Shown in pieces: positions 22,790 to 34,500 of a stretch of 64,000 nucleotides of DNA. The DNA is taken from contig JAMXBD010001034.1 in NCBI GenBank assembly GCA_024138025.1, positions 62,001 to 126,000 of the forward strand, read 5' to 3'. The notes under the pieces were generated by a model, which saw only the letters and a program-made list of their open reading frames with translations, was not told the DNA's origin and ran no database searches. A program made the translations under genes and the position numbers. This DNA comes from Combretum micranthum (Eukaryota > Streptophyta > Magnoliopsida > Myrtales > Combretaceae). How positions within the stretch are numbered: the stretch's first letter is position 1; every line of letters starts with the position of its first letter.

Positions 22790-25700
22790 GGTAAAGGAAC
22801 AAATGGTCCTGCATATACAAAAATCAAGCTTTACAAGCTTAGTGAGAATATTCTCGATTAATATACTCGAAACAAGGATATCAACCAAGTTTATTATACA
22901 AGCAAATGAAATGCAACAAACACTTAAGCATACAAGGCATATGGTTTACCGGGAACCTTATGTTGAATGAATTTATGTCCTTCATTCAAGGTTAAGTATT
23001 CCGGCCAATCACAGCCAATAATTTTTTATAAACAATTTTTATAGTTCTTACCAGCTACTATTTGCCACCAAAAATATGTACATATTACCGGCTTCTATTC
23101 GCCATCAATTTATGTAGTTCTTACCGACTCCTATTCGCCACATACAGATTCTAACTGTTATGTTAACCACTACTATCATACACTTGTCCCGCCAATTATA
23201 TAATAGCAAATATAATGAGACTCAACTCGTGAAGTGCATGAATTAAATTTTATTTAAAGTCTAGTCATTTATATTCAATTTCTTGCAAGTGATCAACCAA
23301 TTTCAGACACTTCAACATGCTAGTAGAACATACAATTCATTATAGGCAATATATGGCTCGATATGCTTAAAGTTCTTTCACCAACATTATAAGTCACATG
23401 CCATATTGTGATGGTTGCTCCCTCGATCGAAATAACCTTTGGGATAGTAGACATTGTCTTCCTTGTTTCCTAGACAAAGGAAATACTCAAGATGAGTATT
23501 CCATGGAATTTCTAATCAATATTTTTAATTCTATCTTCTGGTTGTGATAAAATTCGTATTGGTGGAAATTCCAATTTAAAATGGTTATAACTTGGTCATT
23601 TTAACTCGGAATTCGTATACTATATACCGTTTTCTACCTCCTTAAAAAGATCTATCCATTTCTAAGGTTATTTTGGTCATAAAAATCCATTTGGGTCTTG
23701 AAACAGCAAGGTACAGATTCATCACAAAATACTGGCTTTCAAACACAATTTTTCAAACTTTTATTCATCCAAGATTCTTGTACAAAAATATAGATATTTG
23801 TATAATTGAAAAATCCTTTGAATATATATATATATATATATAAACTCATATTGTATGCATGAAGTTAGTGATGTTGTCTCAATAATGATTTTTGTAAAAC
23901 AATGTGTCCTAAAAGTTAGAAAAAGTAAAGAATTGAAAATTTACTTAAGTTTGTTGGAAAAATTTCTTGAATTATTATAAATGAGTGTTTCCTTCTTGTA
24001 ATTTTATTTCTTAACCTTTAGGAATAATTTAAATTTCTAAAAATGGTGGTTGAAAAATATAGTTTTTCTAAATATTTCTTTGTAGTAACTAAATTTTCTT
24101 AAAGTAGTTATGTTTACATGTTCTTAATTTTTCTAAAGTTAGTTCCACTTTAAATAATAATCATTTAAGTTATATACTAATTTTATTTCCTACGTAAGAT
24201 TTGTTCCTAGAAGGTTGATTTTTAGATAATCTTGTAAAAATGTCTCGTTTTTAGTATTCTAGAGTGTTGGTGAAAACTTCACAAATAAATATAAGAAAAA
24301 CCTTTGTCAACCAAGGAGTAAACAATATTAAATTTTAAAGAAACTCTCTTATTTTATTGGTTTGAAAAGAGTGTGTGATAAATCTACTTTGTTTATCCTT
24401 TGATGAATTCCTTGTACTATTATTACTAAAAACTTGTGATGAGCTTAACTAAATTTTTTAAAATATTTTTAAGATAAAACTTTAAATTTCTATGGAAAAA
24501 TCATTTCTTAAGTGACAAAAATTTATTGTTAAAGTGAGTTCTTATTTTTCTTCATTCAAGAAAATTCTATTTATTTTTGTTGAGACAATATCAATATGTT
24601 CGGGCATGTTTTTAAATATGTAGTTATGAGAAAGAGAATAATATCACATAATAAGATAATAACATATATAAGAAGCAATATAAGTATACTAATATGGTCA
24701 AGTATTGGAAGCCTTAGCTTCATCAAGGCAACCCAAAACTAAGAATAACTAGTCCCCCTAAAAAAAGAGAAAAAAAAAAAAGAAAAAGCATAATAACAAT
24801 AATAATAATATGAGCATAATAGTAAAAGTAATATAATAAAAACATAACGTATGAATAAGAAAAACATGAATATAATATTGCTTTATTAATCTCTATGAGT
24901 CTTTAGAAAACACACACTATGTCCATGTTAAGTAACATGAACATAACAAACAATCTGGTAATAATAGAAAATCATAAGAATGCATGTATGAACAAGAACT
25001 AAGTATGAATCTATTGTTGCTTTCTTAACCTCTTATGAGTTTTTAGAAAACACACACTAAGCTCATACTAAGTTATATAAACGTAAAGAATGGTTTAGGA
25101 TAATTACCTATTAGTGAAAAAAAGATGGAAGGATAGTGGTAGAGAACAATTTTGTAGAGAGGATTTATGTGAAGTGATTTTGAGAGAGTTTTCGTATGTG
25201 AAATAAATGTGTGAAAAAATGGAAGGAGATGGGGTATTTATAGAATTTGTGAAGGGAAATTAGATGTAATGAAATAAATTGAAAAAGAAAATAAATGCAT
25301 TAGAGAGAGGAGGGGTGGCATCGTTCTAGCATGAGGAAAGGGGGAGAGAAAATTATTTTTTTTTTTGTAATAAAAATTAATTAAGATGTGAAATATGAAA
25401 GATGTGAAGTTGTATCGAAAAAGGAAAAAGTAAGAAATAAGTGTATAGGTAGTAAGAAAAAGTAGAGATAGATAAATAGTAATGAATAGTAGAATTGGAC
25501 AACGAATAGTAAACAAAACTAATAATATATTGGTAGTAAAGAAAATACACGTATAAATGCGATATCTGCTATTTTTAGCTACCGAAAAATTATAAAACTG
25601 ATATTTTTGAAATCTTTGTATTATTACCAATTTAATGGTGTCATCTGAATATTTTTACTATTTCGACCCCTGTGACACGTTTTTCGATAGTGGATCCCGT

Positions 25701-25935
25701 TCAGATCCGAAATACACTAAAAATTAACGAATCTAATATTTTTAAGCTTTTCCCTATATTATTACAAACTATTATCCACCATTATTTCAATTTCATTGTT
25801 TAGGGTTTAAGAGCGCGGAATTGCCGGATCTAAACACTAGGGTTTGTTATAGTCTTTTGTTGATTTTTAAGGTTTCCGGTTGACTTCTAATTATAAGATT
25901 TAAGTATAGACTTAGCAAAAAATTCAAGGGTTTAT
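22790..25935 (-). mobile_element. Long-LTR family, truncated copy 1
   Basis: This matches the solo LTR at 31,583-36,956 in the same orientation. Shared blocks include GCTTAGTGAGAAT (about 22,838), ATAACTTGGTCATTTTAACT (23,587 onward; same words at 32,821 and, inverted, at 52,294-52,320) and, near the end, ACCGAAAAATTATA...AGGGTTTAAG...CCGGATCTAAACACTAGGG. A minus-strand TATA box lies at 25,235-25,242. The first roughly 0.4 kb and last roughly 0.4 kb of the family consensus are absent. No internal retroelement region accompanies it. Confidence 0.72.
25235..25242 (-). promoter_or_regulatory. TATA box of long LTR copy 1
   Basis: TATAAATA on the minus strand (AATTCTATAAATACCCC), about 700 bases inside the LTR's U3 end. 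Confidence 0.5.
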
Positions 25936-26270
25936 AGGTAGATTGCACTATGACCATCACAATAAATTGTAGCAGTCTTCAAGTCATCACTGAGTTCATC
26001 AAATAATCCTTCCAGCTAAATAGCTTCTTTAAAAGCTTCTATGATGGCCATATATTCAAGTTCAATAGTAGATAGAGCAATTGTAGATTGCAATGTAGCT
26101 TTCCAACTGATAGCACAACCACCAAGTGTATAAATATACCCTATGAGAGATCTTCTCTTTCCAAATCTCTTGCAGAATCAAAATCAATAAACCCAATAAT
26201 TCCATCTCTAGTTCTACCAAACTGTAGACAAACATTAGTAGTACCTTTTAAGTATCTAAAAATCTATTGA
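25936..26270 (-). pseudogene. Copia RNase H, broken
   Basis: Minus-strand reading shows DSARDLERRRS, then after a frameshift GYIYTLGGCAISWKATLQ, STIALSTIELEYMA and IYCDGHSAIYL. These are the Copia RNase H signatures (SGYVFxLGG.ISWKS, STTEAEYMA, CDNQSAI). The coding sequence stops matching at about 25,936-25,945, where truncated long LTR sequence begins; its last piece is at 15,624-15,720. Confidence 0.85.
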
Positions 26271-27230
26271 ATAGCTTTCTAGGGTTCCTTATCGGGATTT
26301 TCATATACCTACTAACAACACTCATAACATATGACAAATCAGGGCATTTATAGACCATAGTATACATAAGAGATCCTACAGCACTAGAATATGGAACCCT
26401 TGACATGTAGTCAGTCTCATCATCTAACTGTGGAGACAAAGCAGATGAAAGACTAAAATGAGCCGCTAAAGGAGTACTGACAGGCTTAGCATTCTTCATA
26501 TTAAACCTACAAAGGATTTTCTCAATGTACCCCTTCTGACTTAGTTGCAACAAACCTGCTTTTCTATCTCTTATAATTTTCATTCCAAGTATCTTCTTTA
26601 TTGCTCTTAAGTCTTTCATCTCAAACTCTCTGCTCAACTGAAGTTTAATCTTTTCAATCTCTTCCTTATCCTTGGCTACTACCAACATGTCATCAATGTA
26701 TAAGAGTAGATATACAAAAGACCTATCATCACATATCTTGAAATAGACACAGCTATCAAAATTGCTTCTCTTGCAATCATGAGAAGTCATAAATGAGTCA
26801 AACCTCTTGTATCATTTCCTTAGCGACTACTTCGAGCCATAAAGAGACTTCCTGAACATGCAAACATGGCCCTTCTTTCCTAAGACCACAAAGTCTTCTA
26901 GCTGCTGCATGTAGATCTTCATCAAGCTCTCCATATAAGAAAGCTGTCTTCACATCTAGCTGTTCTAACTCATGATCTTGCAAAGCTACAATACCCTGTA
27001 ATGCTCTTATCGAGCTATGTTTTATAATAGGAGAAAACACATCAGTAAAATCAACACCTAGTATTTGATTGTAGCCCTTCGTAATAAGTCATGCTTTGTA
27101 TCTGGGTTTTACAAATCCTAAAGTTCCTTCCTTTTTCTCAAATACCCATTTACACCAAACAGTTTTCTTCCTTTTAAGAAGCTTAACCAAATCCTATGTA
27201 CAATTCTTTTGAAGAGATTACATCTTCTCC
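26248..27230 (-). pseudogene. Copia reverse transcriptase, broken
   Basis: From the top down: CKWVFEKKEGTLGFVKPRYK (with frame breaks), DFTDVFSPIIKHSSIRALQG and LEQLDVKTAFLYGELDEDL (26,798-27,040), then a short frame break. The second part (26,248-26,790) has SCVYFKICDDRSFVYLLLY with catalytic YIDDM, then KDLRAIKKILGMKIIRDRK, QKGYIEKILCRFNMKNAKPV and YSSAVGSLMYTMVYKCPDLS. Order and spacing fit the Tork/Tnt1 group. The YIDDM site is intact but the frame is not. Confidence 0.88.
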
Positions 27231-27615
27231 TGCATTGCAATCATCCACTTACCATAATCATCACAAGTAACGGCCTTTAAGTGAGTAGATGGCTTTAGAT
27301 TAAAATCTATGCCATCTGCTACATTTAAAGCATAAGCCACAAATCAACCTTTGCATATATCTAGGGAGGCTTAACTTCTCTCATAGGCCTATCTTTAGCA
27401 ATAGAGTACTATGGCTATGGTGGTGATGTAGAAACAAAACCACTCTGCTCTTCTGTTCTAGTCTGAGAATTAGGCTTTAGTGTTGAACTAAAACCAATTT
27501 CAAACTCCACTGCATGCTTGATTTTGTTGTATTTTATAAGATGAAGTATTAGAAGACAAGTCGTGCAACATAGCTTATTTATCAAAAATCACACCTCTAC
27601 TGGCAATGACTTTCT
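27231..27615 (-). pseudogene. Copia linker between integrase and reverse transcriptase
   Basis: Degenerate sequence joins the integrase and reverse transcriptase blocks, consistent with the Pro/Ser-rich spacer found there in Copia pol. No domain motif is readable and stops are frequent. Confidence 0.5.
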
Positions 27616-28468
27616 TTATTTAGGACACCACAACTTATATCCCTTGACACTAAGTTTAAAAACAACGAATATACATTTCAGATATCTAGGCTCGAGTTTT
27701 CCATTATCAATATGAGCATATACAGGATAGCCAAAAATTTTCAACTTAAAATAATTTTCAAGAGTACCAGACCATACCTCTTGTGGAGTCTTCTTTTCAA
27801 TTGCAATTGATGGAGACCTGTTAATCAAATAACATGTTGTAAAAGTTGCTTCAACCTGGAATGACTTCAGTAAGTGAGCTTTAGAAAGCGTACATCTGAA
27901 TTTCTCCATAATAGTTCTATTCATCCGTTCTACGACCATGTTTTGTTGAGGTGTGCTAGAAACTATTAGATGCCTCACAATTCCCTCTGACTTACACAGA
28001 ATATTAAAATCATTAGAACATAACTCTAAATCATTATCAGTGCGAAGATGTTTTACCTATTTTCCAGTCTGTTTCTCAATCATCGTCTTTCGCTCTCTAA
28101 AAATGGGTGGAACATCATTCTTCTATTTCAAGAAAAATACCTAAACTCTTATGGAGAAATCATCAATGATGGTCAACATCTAAATAGCACCTGCACTTGA
28201 AGGCATTGTAGACAGCCCCTAAAGATCACAATGGATATAGTCAAGAGTATCCTTTATATTGTGAGTACATACGATAAATTTGACTCTCTTTTGCTTCCCA
28301 AAGACGCAGTGTTTACAAAACTTCAATTTGTTGATGCCTTACCCATCTAAAAGTCCTCTTTTACTCAATTCCGCCATATCGGCTTCACTCATATGCCCTA
28401 GATGCATATGCCAAAGTCTAGTAGCATTTTCATGATAAGTCATTTTTACTTTATATTTTTCATAAGAT
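27616..28468 (-). pseudogene. Copia integrase, broken
   Basis: Minus strand: LWHMHLGHMSEADMAELSKR, then KFCKHCVFGKQKRVKF, give the HHCC zinc finger at about 28,290-28,440. Core residues follow: YIHCDL (first Asp), TIIDDFSIRV, HLRTDNDLELCSNDF (second Asp) and SSTPQQNMVVERMNRTIMEK (catalytic Glu). The C-terminal part, 27,616-27,978, has YLINRSPSIAIEKKTPQEVW and LKIFGYPVYAHI. In-frame stops interrupt the first half several times. The upstream side is cut at about 28,468 by an insertion. Confidence 0.88.
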
Positions 28469-28469
28469 T

Positions 28470-30190
28470 TGAGCTTAATTTGTTAAGAATTTCTGATAAA
28501 ATCCTACAAAAATTACTTTTTTGATAAAAAAAAAATGTTGTTTTAAAGCTCTTAGAATCAAATAAAGAGTAATCAAGTGTTTTAATTCAGATTTGGAGCA
28601 AAAATAACAAATAAAGTCAAGAATGCAGAAGTCGAGCCCTGTAAAGACACGGTCGAGGCCAAATAAAGAAAGAAGACGGCAAAAATTGGTCTATCGAACC
28701 TCAACTGCGAGCACTCGACATGACCCTCGACTTTAGTTAAAGCGATCAAGAATTATTATGAAGAAAATACATTGTCGAGCCTCAAAACTCAAACATTGAC
28801 AATTGTATTAACAAACCAATTCTTCATTAGAATTAACTCGAGCCTCAATAATTTGACCCTCGACTCTCTCAATTTTACCTTCGATAGAGCAATGGACAAA
28901 ACTGCACAGTTTACTTAAGGATTTCTTAAAGTCGAGCATGATCTTGCTTAATATGAGCCTCGACCAATAGAGCACACGCGACTCTCAAGTGTGTTTTCAC
29001 AGATTATATGCACGCGTGAAAAAGTTATCAAATTTTGCTAGAAATGATCTATCGAATCTGTCACATATCAAATAAAGAAGGCCATGCTTTCTGCGCCTAA
29101 TAGTCTATAAATGAATGTGCAAGCGTGCATTGTAAAATGTGTAGCAACAGTATAAATCAGTAGTAACGTAGAGTAGATTTCTAAAGGATCCTTGAATAAA
29201 AGAATTTCTATTTCTTTTTACTTGAAATTTTTTTCTGTTTTCTAGGTAAAATCAATTTAACCCAATGTTTGTAATTTCTATGAATTTTTGAGTAATTAAT
29301 TGATTAATCTTTCGAATTTGTTTTATTTCTTCTTATTTGTGCTTATTTTGATAAATCCATAGAGAAATAAACTCCTACAACTTGGGGATATGAATCCAAT
29401 TCCTAATTCAGTTTGATTTCAAATGCGCTTTCAAATAAATTTGATTAGGTGTTTGTAATTAGTTCTTGAACTTAACTTGTGGTTTTTAAAGGAGTGATGC
29501 ACTCTATTAGATCTACGATTGATTTCAATTGAATAAATCGAGAGATCATTCAATTGAATATATCTGTGATTGCTAATGGAGTCGATCCTAACTACCTCTT
29601 ATCGAGGAATGGGTGAAGACTTTCTGTCACTTGTTTTAAAAATTCATTGAGTTGTCTTTTCAAAACAATGGATTCCTATTCTTTATGCGGGTCTAATTGA
29701 AACTTCATATTACTAGTTTTAGCTAGATCTAGAACTACTGACTTCAAGAGCAGATTTAGTTTAAATTAGAATCTGGCGGTATAAACACCATTTTAAACAG
29801 CTTTTAAGAAGTTGTTGTTCTTAGAAAATCATTTTGCTAAGGAATTGGTAAAGTAACCCTGAGCTACTATTTCATAGAAGTTATAGGCTTATTTTTCATT
29901 TTGCCATTAAACATTTGTGAATATTTCTAACTTAATATAGTTTTATTTTTCTTTATAATTTTCTAAAATCTTTCTTTGGCTAGACAATTAATGGGATTGA
30001 GAGTATATTAGCTGTCAATCATTCCCTCGGGACCAACCTAAATCATTATCTATGCTGCATTTGATGGGTGCACTTACCCTGTGGGACCGCAATTATTGAT
30101 TTAGAAAACACTTATAAATTTGAAAAACTCGGTCAATTATTAGTGAAAATTGAACTTTAAATTTCACAAACAAACCAAACCAAACCACTT
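28470..30190 (+). mobile_element. LTR-like insertion inside Copia pol (about 1.7 kb)
   Basis: Copia coding sequence stops at about 28,468 and resumes at about 30,195, so this block is an insert between the protease and integrase regions. It has a plus-strand TATA-like CTATAAATGAATG at about 29,106, GTCGAGCC / CCTCGACT words like those of the SIRE-type LTRs elsewhere, and CATTCCCTCGGGACC and CCCTGTGGGACCGCA near its end, a style seen at LTR/leader junctions of plant retroelements. No protein domain is present. I could not match terminal duplications, so edges are uncertain within tens of bases. Confidence 0.5.
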
Positions 30191-30194
30191 CATC

Positions 30195-30689
30195 TGATAA
30201 AGAAGAAGAAGAAGAAGAAGTGACGGCCACATCACTTACAACAATAGAACCCTGCAAAACATATAGTTTAGCATTCCTTTTCTATCCCTTCATCACCATA
30301 AGTGATCTTTACTGATCTTCAAAACTCCACCTTCACCAGTATATTTTTACCTTTTTGTATCAAGAATACTCAAAGAAATCAATTTCTCTTCAAGTTAGGC
30401 ACATGTCTTACATCACTCAAGGTCTTAACAACACTATCAAATATTTTGATTTTGATGGTACCAATACCTGTAACCCTGCAAGAAGCGTTATTACCTAATA
30501 GAACAACACCTTTAGATACCTTTTCATATGTTTAAACCCAGTCCCAATTGGGACACATATGAAAAGTATAACTAGAATCCAAAATCTACTCCTCACTAGT
30601 CTGAGGATCATCATTAAAAGCAATAAGAAGTTCTCCACCACCCACTACTATGGTCTTCGACTACATTTGCTTCAATAGATTTTTCTGGT
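30195..30689 (-). pseudogene. Copia protease region, broken
   Basis: Minus strand shows WILDSSYTFHMCPNWDWV at about 30,534-30,585. The Copia catalytic motif is normally DSG, here DSS. It continues with VVLLGNNASCRVTGIGTIKI and DVRHVPNLKRN, the conserved protease tail. Stops interrupt it. A (GAA)n tract at about 30,200-30,218 encodes a serine run at the insertion edge. Confidence 0.82.
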
Positions 30690-31470
30690 TACTTCCCCTT
30701 TTGATTTTCAGTAGCTCTCTTTTTTTTGTTCTGCAACTTATAGCATTCAAACTTGGTGTGTCCTTTCTTCTTGCAGTACCTATAGATCTTATCTCTATTT
30801 GTTGATTTTGATCTTCCTCTTGAATTACCACTAGAATTACGTTCTCGACTCCTACCACAAGTAATAGGCCCCTTTACCCGAGGCTCTGGTCTAATCGCAA
30901 GATGTTTTATCTTCTCAAAAGAAGCCAAAGCATCATAAAATTCCTCCATGGTAAGAGAATCGCGACGATACAAAATTGTGTCTCTAAAATTCGAATTAGA
31001 AGGAGGTAGCAATCACAATAAAATTAAATCTAAATCCTCTTCATCATACTTAACCTCTAAAGTTTCCAAATAAGAAACAATTTCCTTAAACATGGTCAAG
31101 TGATCTTCTAGAGACCCACCTTCAGTCAAACAGCATGAATATGGTTTCTGCTTCAAATGCAACTTACTAGTCAAACTCTTTATCATACACAACTGTTCCA
31201 ATTTTGACCATAACCCAGCAGTTGTCTTCTCTTTTAACACATATTGCATTATTTGATTTGATAAATGAAGATGAACTTGAGAAAGGGCTTTTCGATCCTC
31301 ACATTATTTTTCTTTCGGTTTCCATGACACAAGTATTTTGTCAAACCCTAATAGAGGATCATTAAATCCATATGTGCAAGAACCACTTGCATCTTGACCT
31401 ACCATAAAGAAAATCTTGTGTGATCTAATAACGGGATATCATATTCAATGTTGCCATTGTAGAGAAACAA
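30689..31470 (-). pseudogene. Copia gag, broken
   Basis: Minus strand: TTAGLWSKLEQLCMIKSLTS (31,013-31,249) and EDHLTMFKEIVSYLETLEVK form the UBN2/gag core. Next (30,689-31,012) come DTILYRRDSLTMEEFYDAL and a zinc knuckle, YRYCKKKGHTKFEC, in which the first cysteine of CX2CX4HX4C has become tyrosine. One stop separates the two halves, and the first 100 or so residues above 31,250 are badly eroded. Confidence 0.85.
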
Positions 31471-31480
31471 AACCAAATCC

Positions 31481-31495
31481 CTTGGCTTTAATACC
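31481..31495 (-). promoter_or_regulatory. Copia primer-binding site, degraded
   Basis: Minus strand CTGGTATTAAAGCC follows the LTR end TATAACA. It is a decayed TGGTATCAGAGCC, the initiator tRNA-Met complement. It fixes the LTR inner edge at 31,500. Confidence 0.7.
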
Positions 31496-31499
31496 AGTT

Positions 31500-31582
31500 T
31501 GTTATAAACAAATCTAACAAACAATGGCAAAAAACAAAAACAAACCAAACAAAACAATAAAGTAAAGTACATGCAAGATTTA
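31500..31582 (-). repeat. Copia 5' LTR, inner piece
   Basis: TGTTATAAACAAATCTAACA through GCAAGATTTA aligns with the start of the LTR at 15,008. It is cut at 31,582 by the solo LTR insertion, and its continuation is at 36,962. Confidence 0.85.
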
Positions 31583-34500
31583 TGTCACGCCCCGAAAGGT
31601 ACCCTAAACGTGGCAGTCCGTCGTACACAATATTAAAGCCTAAGAATGACCACCTAAGTCACGCGAAAGCTTCCATACTATGTACAAGTCGTCTAACACA
31701 TGGAGGAGACTCATCGGAGTGATACATTTTATGTTGATATAACTTAAGTAACAATGTAAAGGAAATTTGATTTACTATACTCCAAATACAACACATTATA
31801 CTTCAATTACAATCATCAAAAGATTCTACTACATAAAACTATTACAAGGCAAATCATAAAACCTAGCTAATAACTTCAAGCGCCCTTATTTCCTGCCGGA
31901 ATCCCGAAGTCATTCTTGGCTTCAACCATCTCGATCCCCACTTAGCATTCTTGAGATAACCTGTTCATTTAAACATCTATTGGGATATAAGCTACACTAG
32001 CTTAGTGAGAATTCCCTTAATTCCGTACCATAACAAGCAAGTTATAATCAACCATATGCTATGCATGAACAAACACATAAGCAAACAATTATGTATGGGT
32101 ATCCGAAACCCACACACAGAACGGATTTACGCCCTCCGTATCTTGGGTTAGGGATGGTATTGAAGTCCACACGACCATTACTAGTCCCCAAGCCCTCGGC
32201 TCATAGCACTCGCCTCAACTAAACTCACACATGGAATGCATCCCCGATGCGCCTTAGTTCCCATGAATGAGCTCTGACACCGGTCTCGTTATCCAAACGA
32301 GTCATCGAACCATAACGATCGACCTGCATAGGAGTAGCACGCTACCAAATGCAACATGTCCAATGCGATGCATGACCAATTTAATTTTGCTTAGATCAAA
32401 ATATTCATATTCTTTAGAGTGACCAACCAATATCATACACATAACAGGAATAATATGAACAGTGCAGTTATCCAATCGAATCATGGTTTTGATATGCTTT
32501 AGTATTCTTTGACATACATTCATCACAGTCTCATCATATATCCTATCCCATTCATATCGATTTTTATCTTGTTCCTATAATTCTAATGCAACTAACTACA
32601 AGCACAAACAAGGTAACAAAATAAGAAGAAAACTTACTAGGCCATTGGATCATCGTCTCTTAGTAAAAGTAATCCGGTGGTAGGGAATCGTGATTTGGGG
32701 TCACCTAAAAAGGAAGAAATACCTAATAAGTATTTCATCACTTAACTAGTCCAAGCTATCTCATACAAATCTCAAATTCGTAATTCTCGTCCTAAGCGGG
32801 AATTTCAACTTAAAACGGCCATAACTTGGTCATTTTAACTCGGAATTTCGCAAATTATATATCGATTTCTATCTACTTCGAAAGATCTATCTAATTCTAA
32901 TATTATACTTAAGTTTTGAAAACTTTGAAGCTTGAAAAAGGTGGATCAGATCAGAATAGTAGCAATTTCCAATTCCAAAAAATAGTTTTGTAAATGTTTG
33001 TAATGTTCCCCTATATAGATTAACTATACATGCAATATTGATGATTTCCTATCATGAATGGCATGTTATGAGTTTAATGCATGCATGATCTTAATGAAAT
33101 TTACTAAAAGAAAATTTTAAAACTCTTTATTTTGCAAGACTTCAAGAATAATTACTTTTAAGAATACTAGTTTCCTAACTTTGATAACTCGCATGTGTTT
33201 TGGGATTAATTCTTAAGAATTTCTAGTTATCTATGTTAGAATTGAATCTTCATTATATCTATTACTTAAGACCTTCATTTCTACATAAAAATTTCAATTT
33301 TACACTTTGTAAACATGTTTTCAAGTAGGGTTGATTCCAAAATCCGAATTTTGTAAAATTAGTTTTTTGTGGTGATTCCTTTAAGTAAAAAAAAAAATCA
33401 TTTGATACTTAGAAAATTGAAGCTCAACCATGCCTAGCCACTAAGGACTTCATTTCTTTGATAAAACTTCTAATTTGAGTTTGGAAAATATGGGTTTTCA
33501 TGCCATTACTCCATTATTACGAATTTCTTAAAAATGACAACTCTCAATTTTTCCTACTTTGTTTCTACAATGCATCATGCATATATGTATTACCTACAAG
33601 CTATTGTCATGAAGATTATGAGATAATCTACCTATACGTATATATATAGTACCAAGAATTCTTTTTGTAAACTTTTACTTTGCAAAACTTTGAATTATAC
33701 TAGAATTAAGAAAAATAGTTTTTCTTCTTGTAAAATCATACTTTCATTTATCAAAACTCAACCTTAATGATCTATATAATCATCACCTTCATTATTTCAA
33801 TAAAAACCTTCATTTTGGGGTTAGAAAGTAGATGTTTAAATAGATGGTTTACCTAAGTACGAATTTTACAAAATTTTGAAGAATGAAAACATTGTTTATC
33901 CTATTTTGGAAACCATTTGTTATCCTAGGATTATATTTTGATAAACTTCTCTTATCTTGTCAAAACTTGGTCTTTATTACATATATTCCCTAGGCCTTCC
34001 ATTTTCCTATAAAAATTATCATTTTGGCATTTGGAAATAGGTGTTTAACTAATGGTTATTTTCAAATCCGAATTTTGAGAAATTCATTTGAGCTTGTTTT
34101 CTTCGTAAAACTCATTTAGTCTTTCAAAAACCATTTCCTAATCAAACATATCCCTTAAGGCTTCCATTTCTTTAATAAAAGTTTTGTTTTGAAGTTGAAA
34201 AATGGGTTTTTAAAATTGGTCTTTGTTGAGATCCGAATTTACAAAATTTATTTTTGGACATATCTTTTGATAAAATCTATCTAAACTTATGAAAATCCAT
34301 TCCTTACATATTCTATCCTAAGAGCCTTCCATATCTTGAATAAAAACTTCATTTTGGAGTTGGAAAACATGTTTTTAAAATATGCCTTGGTTAAAATCCA
34401 AAAATGAGATTTTTATTTTGAAAATAACTTATGAAAATCATCTTTGATTCTTGTAAAAAGAAGTCTTGATGATATACATACCTTAAGCCTTCATTATTTC

